Source: Kappaphycus alvarezii
Lineage: Eukaryota; Rhodophyta; Florideophyceae; Gigartinales; Solieriaceae
DNA: 64,000 nucleotides
Reading direction: 5' to 3'
Assembly (NCBI GenBank): GCA_002205965.3
Contig: NADL03000768.1
Coordinates: 124,001-188,000 of the forward strand
Part shown: positions 11,566 to 23,181 of the stretch, one piece after another
How positions within the stretch are numbered: the stretch's first letter is position 1
Layout of the letters: every line of letters begins with the position of its first letter
Translations under genes and position numbers: made by a program
Notes under the pieces: generated by a model
What the model was told of the DNA's origin: nothing
Databases searched by the model: none
The model's input: only the letters and a program-made list of their open reading frames with translations

Positions 11566-12308
11566 TGTTGGCTGTGGACCCTGTGCTGTCACTGAAAACC
11601 AAAAGTGCAGGGGAGCATGGGCTGTTTTGGAGGTTGTCTTTTGATGGAAAGCGCATATGCGCCTCATCTCAAACTCAACGTGAAACGGGCTTCTGATTGG
11701 CTACTGCAAATGCTCATATGCAACGTGGTGCGTACAGGTGTTGTGGCTCTAGTGGGTTGTCCTGGCATACACGTGTGTAGCTAGTACATATGGCTATGCT
11801 GTACAGCGGCTGTGCAGTACAGAGTGGACAGGTATGTACGTGGACATACAGTACAGGTTGATGGGTGTTGATGCACTATGGTGATGAGTCAAGTGCAGTG
11901 GTGGCGGTTACAGTAGTTGCGTGTATACATGTCGTTGCATGTGTAAGAGTTGTGTTGTGAATTTGGGACGTGTAGTGATAGTGTGGTTACGTGCAGTTGG
12001 TGAGTTAGTGCATACACATGATGACGTGATGTAGTGTTGTGCACTGTTGTGCACTGTTAGTTGTAAGCTGGCATGAATTTGTGCCAGTGTTACTATGTCA
12101 TGTCTTGTGATGATTGTTAGTATTGAGTGTCCCGCTTAGATGGCTAGGGTTTAGTTAGAGTAAGAGTTGAGTGCGAGTGTGGCGAAATAGTTCTATATAA
12201 GTTGCGACTTGAGCACCTCCAAGTAAAATCTGGCTAGAGCTGGCGAAGTTCCTTTCATTCCCCCCACCTTCCTTATCCAACCTTCCCTTTCAGCTTCAAC
12301 CTCTATTA
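11566..12308 (+). repeat. 5' LTR of copia-2
   Basis: 743 bp, nearly identical to 17134-17877. It starts TGTTGGCTG; the end (CTCTATTA) is fixed by the point where the two copies diverge and by the TCTCC duplication, giving an unusual TG..TA terminus. TATA-like TCTATATAAG lies at about 12191-12200. Confidence 0.93.
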
Positions 12309-12326
12309 GGTTATGGGCCCAGCCCC
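12309..12326 (+). promoter_or_regulatory. Primer-binding site for a half initiator-Met tRNA
   Basis: The first bases after the LTR read GGTTATGGGCCCAGC. This complements the anticodon stem-loop of eukaryotic initiator tRNA-Met (which contains GCTGGGCCCATAACC), not its 3' CCA end. Drosophila copia and yeast Ty5 are known to prime from a cut half-tRNA in this way. Confidence 0.85.
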
Positions 12327-13094
12327 GCTGACTTCTGCCGTCTAATTCGTCTATCGCCGCTCTCCCTCACCAACGTTCTCTCCGTTTTCTCCGTCGTTCT
12401 CGTTGCCTCGGGTGTTTGAACGTATCGTTGGTCGGTGTTGATCTTCTTCTTTCGGTTGTTGTGGTGGTAATGATTCGACGTTTACTTTCTATCGGTATTG
12501 TGTTTGGGTGCTAGTTGTTGCCCGTGTCGGTCGATCGCTATACGTTATCGCTTGGTCTCCCTCTATTATCTGTGGTCGGGATCCCCACGTCGTCTTTGTG
12601 GGTTCTGATCCGAGAGGTTGAGGACCTTGTGTTTTGAAGTCTGGGCACTCGCGTTTTGTGTCTCAGCATCTGTTCGTGAGGTCTGTGCACCTGTGATTGT
12701 GTGCTCAGCATCTGTGTGTGTGTGAGTGGTGATCATTGTTTGTCCAGTGCAATAACCGGTTGATCCGAGTACTGTGGGTGATTCCTGGTACTTGGGGACG
12801 TTAGTCTGGCGGCTTGAACCAAAGCGGGTGTACTTTCTAGCGGGATTCCCACCGGTTCTACTTTGTAGGGCGGATAACGGTGTCGGTCGAAAGACCTGGT
12901 AAGTACCGCGAGTGCATCTGTGGACGGGGTGCCGTGGCGCACTGTCCGGACTGCGGTGTTTCGTTTCTGTTGTTGCTTGACTTGACTGTGTGTAGAGTTC
13001 TTGTTCTGTTGTTATTGCTTTTTTTTGCTTGCTGCTGTTGTGTTTTGTTACCTTGCGATTCGATTTCAACTGTTCTGGAAACCATTGATTCTGC
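12327..13094 (+). other. copia-2 untranslated leader
   Basis: About 770 bases separate the primer site from the gag ATG, with no plus-strand gene. The 194-codon open frame on the opposite strand here looks like chance. A diverged copy of part of this leader is at 57500-57790, showing it is a stable part of the family. Confidence 0.7.
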
Positions 13095-16000
13095 ATGGAT
13101 TCGTTCACTGGTATCAAAATCGAGAAGTTGGGTGAGGATAACTTCCACATATGGAAGGAAAAAGTTCAATTGGTGCTTGCACTGAAAGATCTCAAGAACC
13201 ATCTCACCACTTCACCACCTTCAGATGCCGAAGAACTAGTCAAATGGGAATCTCGTGACGCAAAGGCTAGAGCTATCATTGGACTCTCTATCAGTGTCGA
13301 GCATTTGGATCATGTACGTGATGTCGAGACTGCTGCCGATGTGTGGAAGGCTATATGTAATGTGTTCCAGCGAAAGACTCTTCTCAACCGAATCAATGCC
13401 AGACGTGCTTTCTACACTGCAAAGATGCGAGAAGATGAGAAAATGTTGCAATTCATCAATCGCGTTCGTCATTTTTCATCAGATCTGAAGAGCATGGATG
13501 TCATTGTGGAAGAAGAGGACATTTCTATGGCCATTCTGTGTGGACTTCCGGAACGTTTCGAACACCTCATTGTTGCTATCGATACTAAGATCGGCGATCG
13601 CGAACTCACTCTGGATTTGTGAAGAGTCGTTTGCTGCAAGAAGAGCAGCGAATGAATGATCGTGCAAAGAAGGAGTCCGAAAGTGATGTAGCACGGGTTG
13701 GACGTCAGTTTCGAAAGAAGTCATTCAAGAATGTGGTTTGTTATTATTGTGGCATGAAGGGTCATATCCAGAAAAACTGTTTCAAAAAGCAACGTGATGA
13801 GGCTAAGAGGGATCAGGTCGATGCTGGTCACCCAAGTGTAAATACTAAGCTCAGCAATGAGCGAGGTATGGGTGGCACCGATTCTGACTTCGTATGTCTC
13901 ATTGCTACTGGCTCTACCAAGGCCACGAACAGTGACTGGATTGTTGACTCTGGTGCTACTGCCCACATGACTTTTGACGATTCCATGTTTCAAACGTACG
14001 AGAATAAGGCGTCTTCTGATGTGAGCATCGGTAATGATTCCAAACCAGAGTCTGTTGGTCACAGAAGTGTTGAGCTTGATCTGACTGTTGATGGGTCCAA
14101 ACGTAAGTGCAAACTGAACAAAGTGGTGCATGTGCCGAGTTTACGGTACCATTTGTTGTCTGTGTCAGCGATTTATGATCTGGGATGCAGTGTAGTGTTT
14201 AACAAAGAGAATGTATGTGTGTACAAGGGGTCAAAATTGGTCGCCATTGGGCGCCGCGTCAAAGGCCTGTACTACCTTTGTACTGCTGCAGACCAGTTTA
14301 CAGATGTGAACAGCGCACTTGTGTCGGACTTGTCTCTTTGGCATGCTCGAATGGCTCATGTAAACATTGAAGGTATCAAGCATATGGCTCGAAACAAGAT
14401 TGTGTCAGGTCTGAATGTGGACGTTGCGCAGCATGTTGATGTGTGTGGCTCATGTGTAGTGGGAAAGGCAAGCCGTGCTCCGACTCCCAAGCAAGGGGGG
14501 AACGAGCGAAACATGTACTGGAAGTTGTGCATTCAGATATTTCGGGTCCAGTACACGTGAAATCCTTGGGAGGCTCGCACTACTTTGTCACATTCATCGA
14601 TGACCACAGCAGGTTTTATTTCCTCTACATGCTAAAGACTAAGAGTGAGGTGTTCCAGATGTTCGTGAAGTGGCTCACGTTTGTTCAAAACCAAACTGGC
14701 AGACATGAAAAACATCACAGCACGTGACAATGTGCTCAAAGCATTGCGCACTGACAACGGTGGTGAGTATCTGTCACATCGATTTACCAAAGAACTTGAG
14801 CGTCACGGTATTGAGCATCAGCGAACAGTGCTTACAATCCTCAGCAGAATGGGCTTGCCGAAAGGTTCAACCGCACACTCATGGACTTGGTCAGGTCGAT
14901 GTTATGTCACAAGCAATTGCCAAAGCACTTTTGGGCAGAGGCATTGAATGTTGCAGTATATGTACGCAACCGTGTGACATGCAAAGCACTTCCAAGTGAT
15001 GTGACTCCATTTGAACTGTGGCACGGTCAGAAGCCTGATATGAGCAACCTGCGTGTGTTTGGGAGCCGATGCTGGTACAAAGTTGTGGATCATAAGCTGA
15101 AGAAGCTGGAGGAGCGTGTAGTTGAATCCATTTTCATTGGGTACACTTCTGGGTCTCACGGATACAAGTTGTAGGACGATCAGAAACGAAAGGTGATTGT
15201 GTCACGAGATGTGAGGTTTGACGAGTGCTCTGGCTCGGAAGACCATGATCAGTTTGAACATGAAGACTATGCTGACATTGACTTGAATGAAATGTCGAGT
15301 AAAATTAAAACTGAATCATCTGACACATCCAGTAATCCCAGTGACGATGACCCTTCTGCACCGGTACCTCATAATGATGATGCTTCTGAGAACATTACTA
15401 ACGATTCCACCACTGATGAGCATGTTGGCCTGTAGTGCAAGACAAGCAACCACTCCGTAGGTCTACACGTGAACGAAAGAAGCCTAGCTGGTGGTGACCA
15501 ACTGCTCTACTCACTGCTAGTAATGACATTCCCTCCTCTTATGCAGAAGCTGTGTCACGTCCTGATTCCGAAGCATGGAAGAAGGCTATGAAGAGTGAAT
15601 ACCAGTCACTAATGGAGCACGACACATGGGATCTAGTGCCAAGGCCAGCAGACAGCAACGTGATTTCTTCCAAATGGGTGTATGTTCAGAAGTATGAGGC
15701 AGCACCATCTGGTGAACCAACTATCAGGTACAAGGCTCGTATAGTTGCTAGATGATTCCTGCAGATCGAGGGTGTTGACTTTTCCGAGACTTATGCACCA
15801 GTTGTTAAGTTTACCTCTATCAGGATGATTCTGTCAGTAACTGCTGTGCGGGACTTTCATTTGCACCAGATGGATGTGAAGACTGCTTTTCTGACGGTGA
15901 GCTTGAAGAGACAGTATACATGGAGCAGCCAACTGGGTTTGTACAACAAGGTAACAAGGAACTGGTGTGTCGTTTGAAGAAAGCTATCTATGGGCTTAAG

Positions 16001-17133
16001 CAAGCACCCGGACAGTGGCATGTAAAGATATACTCGTTTCTTGTTGAGGAGATGCAACTGAAGCCAAATGACGCAGATGAGTGTGTTTACACCGGAAAGA
16101 TATTGGGATTTGTGGTTATGATTGCCCTATTCGTTGATGACCTGCTGATTGCAAGTCCGAGTATGCAGACCATGGATCGTGTGAAGGCAGAACTTTCATT
16201 CCGTTTACGCATGAAATACCTCAAAGAAGCTCGCATGGGACTCGGGTTCGAGATTCATCGTGACCAAGCGAAGCGACAGTTGTATCTGACTCAGTCTGCA
16301 TACACACAGAAGGTGTTGGAACGTTTCTGCATGCATCAGTCCAAACCAGTTGACACTCCAATGGAATGCGGTGTAGACTTGTCTGCAAGTGAGGAGGTAC
16401 TTACGAATGTGCCGTACCGTGAGGCTATTGGCTGTCTCATGTACTTGTCTGTGGGAACTCGCCCATATATCTCATATGCAGTGTCCAAACTTGCAAAGTA
16501 TGTTGAGAAACCTGGAAATACTCACTGGAAGGCAGTCAAGCGTGTACTGCGCTATCTGAATGGTACTTGTTCCTTTGGTCTCACTTACGGCACAAGCACT
16601 GATTTGGCACTGCATGGGTACGTTGACTCAGACTGGGCAGGTGATGTTGCAAACCGCAAGTCTACCAGTGGATACCTGTTCATGATGACAGGAGGACCTG
16701 TTTCATGGTGTTCACGTCAGCAAGAAGTGGTTGCACTGTCCAGTGCTGAATCTGAATTTGTGAGTCTGTGCTGTGGTACCAAGGAGGCAATTGGCTTAAG
16801 CGACTGTGGAATGGCATCGGCATTGTTATTGGAGTTGAAGTGGACGAGTCGGTAAAGTTGCTTGTTGAAACAACACCTGTATATGTTGACAACCAAGGGT
16901 ACATTGACCTTGCTCGAAATGGAGTTGTGAACAAGCGTACTAAGCACATCGACATTCATTTCCACTTTACTCGAGAAGCTCTACGCGACAAGTCGATTGT
17001 GTTGTTCTACTGCCCAACCGATAAGATGACTGCCGATATGTTGAACAAACCACTTTGCCGTGTGAAGCACGAAAGGTTTCGTGGGAGAGTGGCGTCCGAC
17101 ACTTAGACCTTTGAAGTCAGTGACAGAGGGGGG

Positions 17134-17877
17134 TGTTGGCTGTGGACCCTGTGCTGTCACTGAAAAGCAAAAGTGCAGGGGAGCATGGGCTGTTTTGGAG
17201 GTTGCCGTTTGATAGAAAGCGCATATGCGCCTCATCTCAAACTCAACGTGAAACGGGCTTCTGATTGGCTACTGCAAATGCTCATATGCAACGTGGTGCG
17301 TACAGGTGTTGTGGCTCTAGTGGGTTGTCCTGGCATACACGTGTGTAGCTAGTACATATGGCTATGCTGTACAGCGGCTGTGCAGTACAGAGTGGACAGG
17401 TATGTACGTGGACATACAGTACAGGTTGATGGGTGTTGATGCACTATGGTGATGAGTCAAGTACAGTGGTGGCGGTTACAGTAGTTGCGTGTATACATGT
17501 CGTTGCATGTGTAAGAGTTGTGTTGTGAATTTGGGGACGTGTAGTGATAGTGTGGTTACGTGCAGTTGGTGAGTTAGTGCATACACATGATGACGTGATG
17601 TAGTGTTGTGCACTGTTGTGCACTGTTAGTTGTAAGCTGGCATGAATTTGTGCCAGTGTTACTATGTCATGTCTTGTGATGATTGTTAGTATTGAGTGTC
17701 CCGCTTAGATGGCTAGGGTTTAGTTAGAGTAAGAGTTGAGTGCGAGTGTGGCGAAATAGTTCTATATAAGTTGCGACTTGAGCACCTCCAAGTAAAATCT
17801 GGCTAGAGCTGGCGAAGTTCCTTTCATTCCCCCCACCTTCCTTATCCAACCTTCCCTTTCAGCTTCAACCTCTATTA
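17134..17877 (+). repeat. 3' LTR of copia-2
   Basis: 744 bp, about 99% identical to the 5' copy, preceded by the purine tract GACAGAGGGGGG. Confidence 0.93.
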
Positions 17878-17882
17878 TCTCC

Positions 17883-18044
17883 ATCTTTTACCTGAGTAAA
17901 TTTCCTCACCACCTTCTCTTATCTCATCTCTCCTTCTCGGTCCCTCACTCTTTCTACGCTTCTCTCTCTCTCTCCTGCTCTCTCGCTCTCTCCCTCACAC
18001 CCCTGTCTGGCTCCCTCGCTCCCTCTCTCTCGTTCTATCCATCA
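17883..18044 (+). repeat. Right part of the copia-1 3' LTR, with CT-rich simple sequence
   Basis: This continues copia-1's LTR after the copia-2 insertion. It is dominated by CT/CTC microsatellite at about 17960-18032. The likely end is TCTATCCATCA, roughly inverted relative to the TGATAG start at 11287. Confidence 0.5.
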
Positions 18045-18223
18045 GTATAGACATCTGCAATATGCAAGACTGTTGCATTATCGAAGCCTTGGAAAAATGC
18101 GAAGTCTATTTGGGGATGCTCGTTAAAACTTGAAAACATCTTCCTGAGAGAAATTTTTTGGGACTTCAACGGCCTTCCTGTTTCTTTCCACGTCGTGAAT
18201 TTCTGAACAGCGGCTTCGAGGGT
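18045..18223. other. Unannotated spacer
   Basis: I see nothing recognisable between the copia-1 LTR end and the next minus-strand coding remnant. Confidence 0.4.
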
Positions 18224-19300
18224 TTATTTCAGAACCGGGGTCATAACGCCACCTCGTTCGCAGCGAGTGATCATGTCTTCAAGTGGAAGTAGAGAATAGC
18301 CATGCAGCTTGCTGGAGAAGCATTTGGCGATTTTACCATAACGAATGTGGCGCTGCATTTCCTCTTTTCTGTAATTCACACTGCAGAGATGGATATGACA
18401 AGCGAAGAATGTCCTAAACGAGGAAATATTTGAGTGCACTAAAAATAAATAGGTGTGGAAAGCATCGATATCCAAGGATGAGGTAGGTTAGGAATAAGTT
18501 TGAAAAACGAGGCATTGTGATGAAAGATTCCGGACGCCTGGAGGAACATATAAAAGGTTATCATGTCCGAGTTGGCACGGCTTTTGGAGAATGCAGTTAT
18601 CCAAAAGAAGAAAGCCAGCTCCGGGAGTGATGTTAAAGGGTATTTTGATGGAATTTACATTTAAACACGTCAATGGAAAGTTCAAAAATCCACCAGTTAA
18701 CTCAGCGTCATGACAGTTGTGACCATATCCTTGCAGAATTGGCTCGCAGTCGAGATCGCATAGCTGAACTCGATCCTTTGCAAAGCGCAAGGACACCAAT
18801 GGTTCCGAAATTGCTGCGAGGACATCTCGGGTAAACGATGTGATTAAGGTCATATTGACTCTCGAGAATGTCAGAGGGGGCTCCGGGGAAAAAATGTAAC
18901 TCATTTTCCTTTTCGCATGCCGGAGACTGTCCTAAAAATGCCCTCCCTGATTTTGGGTCATTTCCATCTGCGTTTGATTTTGCAGAAGCTTCTCAAGCCT
19001 TGTTATACTTCGTGGAAACTCTTGGAAATTTTCAATTATCGTCGCTGCTGTATTGGTCACTTTCACCGCAATCGTAGCGAACTGTCTTGCGGTCGCCTTT
19101 GTCTGATAGTTCGTTTGTAGATCGGTGACGTTTTCTGCCGGACTGGTTTCCATTGATTCCTGTCTGAGAAAGCTTCGATTATCCGCCTGCGTTTCATTAT
19201 CCATCATGTAAATGAGCTTAACCAGACCCAGAGAGAAATTATGGGCGGCTGGAAGAAAGAAAAGAATTATCCTTCTTGTCAACTAACGTTTGGAAATGTC
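18224..19300 (-). other. Minus-strand coding remnant rich in N-glycosylation sequons, unidentified
   Basis: Several adjacent minus-strand open stretches read like one decayed protein. The part at about 18.93-19.28 kb has many NXS/T sequons (NET, NRS, NVT, NQT) and a heptad-like stretch. The part at about 18.49-18.90 kb is cysteine-rich with further sequons (NIT, NLS). A hydrophobic stretch begins the first part. This composition is what a secreted or membrane glycoprotein shows, and an envelope-like fossil downstream of the Ty3 debris at 20-23 kb is one possibility. I recognise no specific family and would not insist on it. There are several breaks. Confidence 0.3.
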
Positions 19301-19439
19301 TCATCGAAAACGTTGGTTCATCCATACTTGTTGACGTAGTTAAATTTCGCAATAAAATTACTGTATCGACCAAATTTAAGCAGTAGTTCTGCTTCTCGGA
19401 CAAGAACACTTATGCGACGTTGACTTGTTTAGCTTTAGG

Positions 19440-20090
19440 TCCGGGTTGTGCATCCTGAAGAAGTGAAGCTAGGCGGTTCCGAAGAGACGAAATAGCGTCT
19501 AAGAATGTGAATAAATCTTGGTAATTACGCGGGCCAATTTGAGTAACATTCGGTTGATTTAGGGATTCCGGATCCAATATAATATCCATGAGCTCGGTGA
19601 TTCTGGAAGCAAGAACCTTTGCACAGAACTCTTTCGTCTCTTCATTCAGACTTTCGCTTCTGTATGGGCGATCAGCTGAATTTTGGCATTCGTGAGCGTG
19701 CCTTCTTCCAACATTGAATTGCTGAGAAGGTTAATCTCCAAAACTTCACCGATTTGCGAAGAAGATGAAACATGAGAGAGCAACACATGGTTGGAAGCTA
19801 GGCCTCGGAAGCGAGAAACGAAGTTCAAAAGTTTCTCGTTCTTTTCTAGACAGCAACCTGGGACCTTTTGATATGATTTGATCAGACGAGTAACCATATT
19901 AATTGACAGATCGATGGCAAAAAGCTTCACAATCTGCAATGCTGCCTGAACGGGGTTGTCCCTCTGAAGGTATTCGATCTTACCTTTTGCTTGAGCCTCG
20001 TCTACGATGGCCTTCTGGGCATCTGGGAGGGCCTTCTCTTAGAGCATGCGGCCAAGGCTCCAAAACATTTTAGTCTTATTCGTAGTAAGT
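19440..20090 (-). mobile_element. Gag-like fossil fragment
   Basis: Minus-strand translation near 19.65-19.94 kb contains KLLNFVSRFRGLAS, resembling the conserved part of retrotransposon Gag capsid proteins, with flanking sequence compatible with the same protein. It lies between RT debris (upstream on this strand) and the glycoprotein-like remnant. Which element it belongs to is unclear. The copy is broken. Confidence 0.4.
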
Positions 20091-20099
20091 CTTTCATTA

Positions 20100-22960
20100 T
20101 TTAAGTGTTTAGTCTTTTCGTCGTCTAGACTCTGTTCTTATCGACGTGGTGCCCAAGCAGCTTAGGTAACGGATTGAAGAACTCGAATTTGGTAATTTTG
20201 AGTTTCAGGCCTGCCTCATCTACTGCTTCGAAGATGAAAGGTAATTGTTCGATGTGCTACCCAATGCAGTTACAGAATACAACAACTTCATCAAAATAGA
20301 AGAGAGCAAATTTAATATACCTGAAGATGTAGTCTACCATGCACTAGAATGTAGAAGGCACATTAATTAGACCAAAATACATAACCTCGAACCTGTATGT
20401 AGCGAAACGCTGACGACGTTCTCATACCTTTCAAATATTCACTCACGCGGATCTGCCGATACCTAGCAAATAGATCCAGGGTAGTGAACACAAAGTTATC
20501 CTTTAGGTCGTAAAATATTTCCTCTATATTGGTTAGTGGCCATCCAGCGGCCTTCATTTTTCGGTTTAAAATGCAGAAGTTCACACAAACGCGGGGTCTT
20601 CTGTTCTTATAGGTCACAATTACGAGGGTAAAATACCATGAGGAAGATAAAATGGTTATCATTCCAGTTTCCGGTATGACGTCGATTTCCCCTCGGAAGA
20701 TCTAGTTAAGTCGAGGCGACAATCGAAGAACCCAGTGATATATCGGAATAGTCCTTCATTTCAAAAGAATGTTTCGATGTAAAGGATGCAGAAAGTACCT
20801 CTTCTATCGTCCAGGCGACGATTGCTGTGTCACAAGTCAAGCTTTGTATCATTCCCTGCGTTTCTTCTTGCAAGTTTCAGAGTCAGTCCCTAAGATCATC
20901 ACTAATTTTCTCTTCGTCGGTAGTAATTTAATCACTTCTAAGCTCTTCTGTACCTTCCGGTAGTGTCATTTTGGCGGATAGTCAGGACGAGTTCTTCATC
21001 CGATCAGTCTGAATAATCCAAGCCAATGTTCGAATCAGATGTGAATTCCTCGCTGGGGTTAGCAATATTTTGGCGTTCTATCAGTTTATTCTCGGTAAAA
21101 TTAGCGCCCTGCTCGAGCAGAAGTACCACTTCCTTGGAATTGATCTGCAGCCGCAAACTCTGAGCTCCGATATCCATTTTCTCACGCATAGGCGGGAGCT
21201 TAAAGACCGATAATAATATCGAAGGGGTGACTATCGACAACGAGGAAGTCCAATTCGAAGGCTTGATCTCCAAATTTGAAACCTTCAGCAACGAGCCCGC
21301 TGCCCGCAAATGAATAGCTGTCACCTTTTCCGACGCAAATTCTCTTCGAAGTAAACTACGGTGAGAGATATAAAAGGCGCGACGAGTCGGGTGCAATCAC
21401 ATCAGGGGCGGATCTATAGTATAGTAGCGCCAAGAATTCAGCACCGAAAATTTTGAGCTGCGATCGTCTCAGTAAATGAGGACAAAGACTCGAAAAAAAT
21501 GCAAAAAGGGAAAATAGACTGTTTTAAGCAAACAGAGTATATCCCTTGTAGCTCCTGTTGAAGCTCCGAGCTTGTAAAAGCCAAATTTTCAACATTTGTC
21601 CACCAAGAAGGTGAGAAAATGTTGAAAGAAATTGGCCACGAAGAAATTGAATAAGTATTGAAAACAATTGGCTTTTACGAGCGCTGGCACAATTTCATAT
21701 TTTCCGACCTGCACCTTAATTGAGTTATTTTTCCCGCGGATCTATTTCATAGCCTTCTTCTTGCAGCTAAAAATTCTAACATTCTCTAGCGGAAGAGCGG
21801 GCCTTGGATGCACGGCCGAACCTTGCGGTCCAGTCACAAGGTGGGAGATAGGTATACTTCTATGGTCATTCTGAAGAGGTTGTTTCATCAGGTCCTCTCC
21901 ATCGACGTTTCCCTTTGCGACATTGACACTTTCTCCAGCCAGAAATCAGTATCGGATGGCTGCTCTCGGGAATGTTGACTCGACTACCTCCTTACCCCTC
22001 TTTTCGGTGGCTTCTACAATATCCACTGCTTCTCTTCTGGCGGTGGACCAAAACGTAGCTTCCGAGTGACCTTCCTTTCTACTAAAGAGGCAACGGGTAT
22101 TACGGTGCGTTTTTTCGCAATTCAAGAAGCTTTGGCTAAGTTCGTTGCAGGTAGCGGATTTTGCGAACCCGATTGTTTCTTTTTGGAGCTGAAATGGTCA
22201 AGCGCCATTATTTACTTTCGTGTTGTTCAGGAACAATTTCAACCTTGAATTTCATTGAAAAGAGCGTCCGGTTTGTTTTCAATTATTCTGCAGCTGGATT
22301 CAGGACGAACTAGCTGCCTCACAGGTGGGATATCAGCGAAACGATCCGAAGGTTGATGAATACTAGAAGATTTTGGTGGAAGAAACTCAGAGCCTTGACG
22401 AGTCCTACACAATCTCTAGGTCCGCGTAATTCTAAGAAATGCTGTAGCTCCACATGGTTACAGGCGGCGATACGAAGAATTCAGAACCTTGCGAAGTTTC
22501 CGAAACAGGTCTCCCCGTAGAAAAGCCCTACCTACTTCAACAGCCCAGGATATTTTCGATTTCGCGAACTACTTCAAGAACTTATCGGATCACATCTTGC
22601 GGATATTCTTCCTTGAAAAATTGTCCGACGAACTCCTCTCTAGCAATGGTGCAGTTTTTCCCTTTTTCCCGCCCGATGGAAAAGTATCGCAGCAGAAGTC
22701 GATAGCGGCGTCATCTAAGTACCCGAGGAGAAAAAGAGCTTTCTCTTCGTCCGCTTTAGAAGCTACAACGGCTTTTTCGTAGAAAAAACTTTTTCGCACA
22801 TTACTGGTGCCGAATAATAATACCGCACTGGTGCCTGGAGGGTTTTTCCTGTGGAAGAGTACCAAAGTGGGGTGGATGTTTATGGAAAGGGACCAAGGCA
22901 CTGGGTCGCTCTTTAGTTACATCACGGTAGGGTAGGGGAGACACGCTTTTTGTTTTACCA
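20100..22960 (-). mobile_element. Ty3/gypsy fossil (gypsy-2), partial, minus strand
   Basis: Gag-like sequence near 22.6-22.8 kb (EKAVVASKADEEKALFLLGY) matches the gag start of gypsy-3 at 42.0 kb. A protease-flank region near 21.0-21.4 kb shares the PSEEFTSDSN pattern with gypsy-3 (PSEYFTSDAN). RT lies near 20.2-20.7 kb (NRKMKAAGWPLTNIEEIF, TTLDLFARY) and is clearly related to gypsy-3's NRKMKADRWPLPKIEEIF. RNase H and integrase were not found. The element is heavily degraded with numerous breaks, so it is old. Confidence 0.8.
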
Positions 22961-23151
22961 TGGCTGAAGCGTTTTTGAGTCCGGCTAATTATCCGGCACA
23001 CGAGCGCTCTGTGGCCTAAAGTTGCAGGAATAATTTAGCTTACCTTCAAATTAAAAAATAGCAGGTTGCAAGATTAAAGGGGGGGAAAGTTGGGTGATTA
23101 AATACTTGAAACAAATATAAAGTACAGTAGTTGTCCGGAATATCCTACAGG
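22961..23151. other. Spacer holding a dispersed repeat motif
   Basis: The motif CCGGAATATCCTACAGGG just left of the hAT element recurs in diverged form at about 40955-40975 and 41150-41165. No gene is seen. Confidence 0.4.
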
Positions 23152-23159
23152 GTGACCAG
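23152..23159 (+). repeat. Left 8-bp target-site duplication of the hAT element
   Basis: GTGACCAG, identical to 26707-26714. Eight bases is the hAT duplication length. Confidence 0.93.
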
Positions 23160-23181
23160 TAGTGATGGCCAAGAATTAATT
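23160..23181 (+). repeat. Left terminal inverted repeat of the hAT element
   Basis: Starts TAGTGATGGCCAAGAATTAA and pairs with the right end at 26685-26706 with a single mismatch over the first 18 bases. Confidence 0.9.

Larger units (their letters stand above)
11566..17877 (+). mobile_element. Ty1/copia retrotransposon (copia-2), young, both LTRs, coding region broken
   Basis: It is complete end to end: 5' LTR 11566-12308, half-tRNA primer site, a long leader, gag-pol, a purine tract at 17121-17133 and 3' LTR 17134-17877. The 5-bp target duplication TCTCC lies at 11561-11565 and 17878-17882. Gag begins at the ATG at 13095. The knuckle CYYCGMKGHIQKNC lies near 13.74 kb and the protease motif DSGATAHM near 13.95 kb. 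Integrase spans about 14.3-15.2 kb (HARMAHVN, LRTDNGGEYLS), RT about 15.55-16.4 kb and RNase H about 16.6-17.1 kb (SDWAGDVANRKSTSGY, VALSSAESEFVSL). The LTRs differ at about five substitutions and one single-base indel over 743 bp, so insertion was recent. The coding region nevertheless has several breaks (about seven). It sits inside the copia-1 3' LTR. Confidence 0.95.
6790..18044 (+). mobile_element. Ty1/copia retrotransposon (copia-1), old, broken, with two nested insertions
   Basis: Gag starts at the ATG at 6790 and resembles the copia-2 gag (FRIWKARIQLIL, and ADAKARAIIGL in both). A degenerate zinc knuckle (CIHCGRHQDSSRC) lies near 7.46 kb and a protease active site (DSGCTSHV) near 7.72 kb. 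Integrase spans about 8.1-9.0 kb (FVSFIDEYSKW, RSDNGGEYLS), RT about 9.7-10.6 kb and RNase H about 10.65-11.2 kb (SDSDWAGCHSTRKS, DNSGAISSSQN). Order PR-INT-RT-RNaseH makes it copia. A G-rich tract precedes a 3' LTR that starts at about 11287 and resumes after copia-2, ending near 18044. It has roughly ten breaks and is clearly defunct. The TRIM at 9393-9711 and copia-2 at 11566-17877 were inserted into it. No 5' LTR was recognised. Confidence 0.88.

Noticed and set aside
12566-13150. 194-codon minus-strand open frame
   Set aside because: It lies in the copia-2 leader and runs into gag on the other strand; low-complexity composition and no family resemblance, so it is a chance frame.
17940-18035. 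Pyrimidine-rich splice or promoter tract of a host gene
   Set aside because: It is CT microsatellite inside the copia-1 LTR remainder, with no exon-like sequence nearby.
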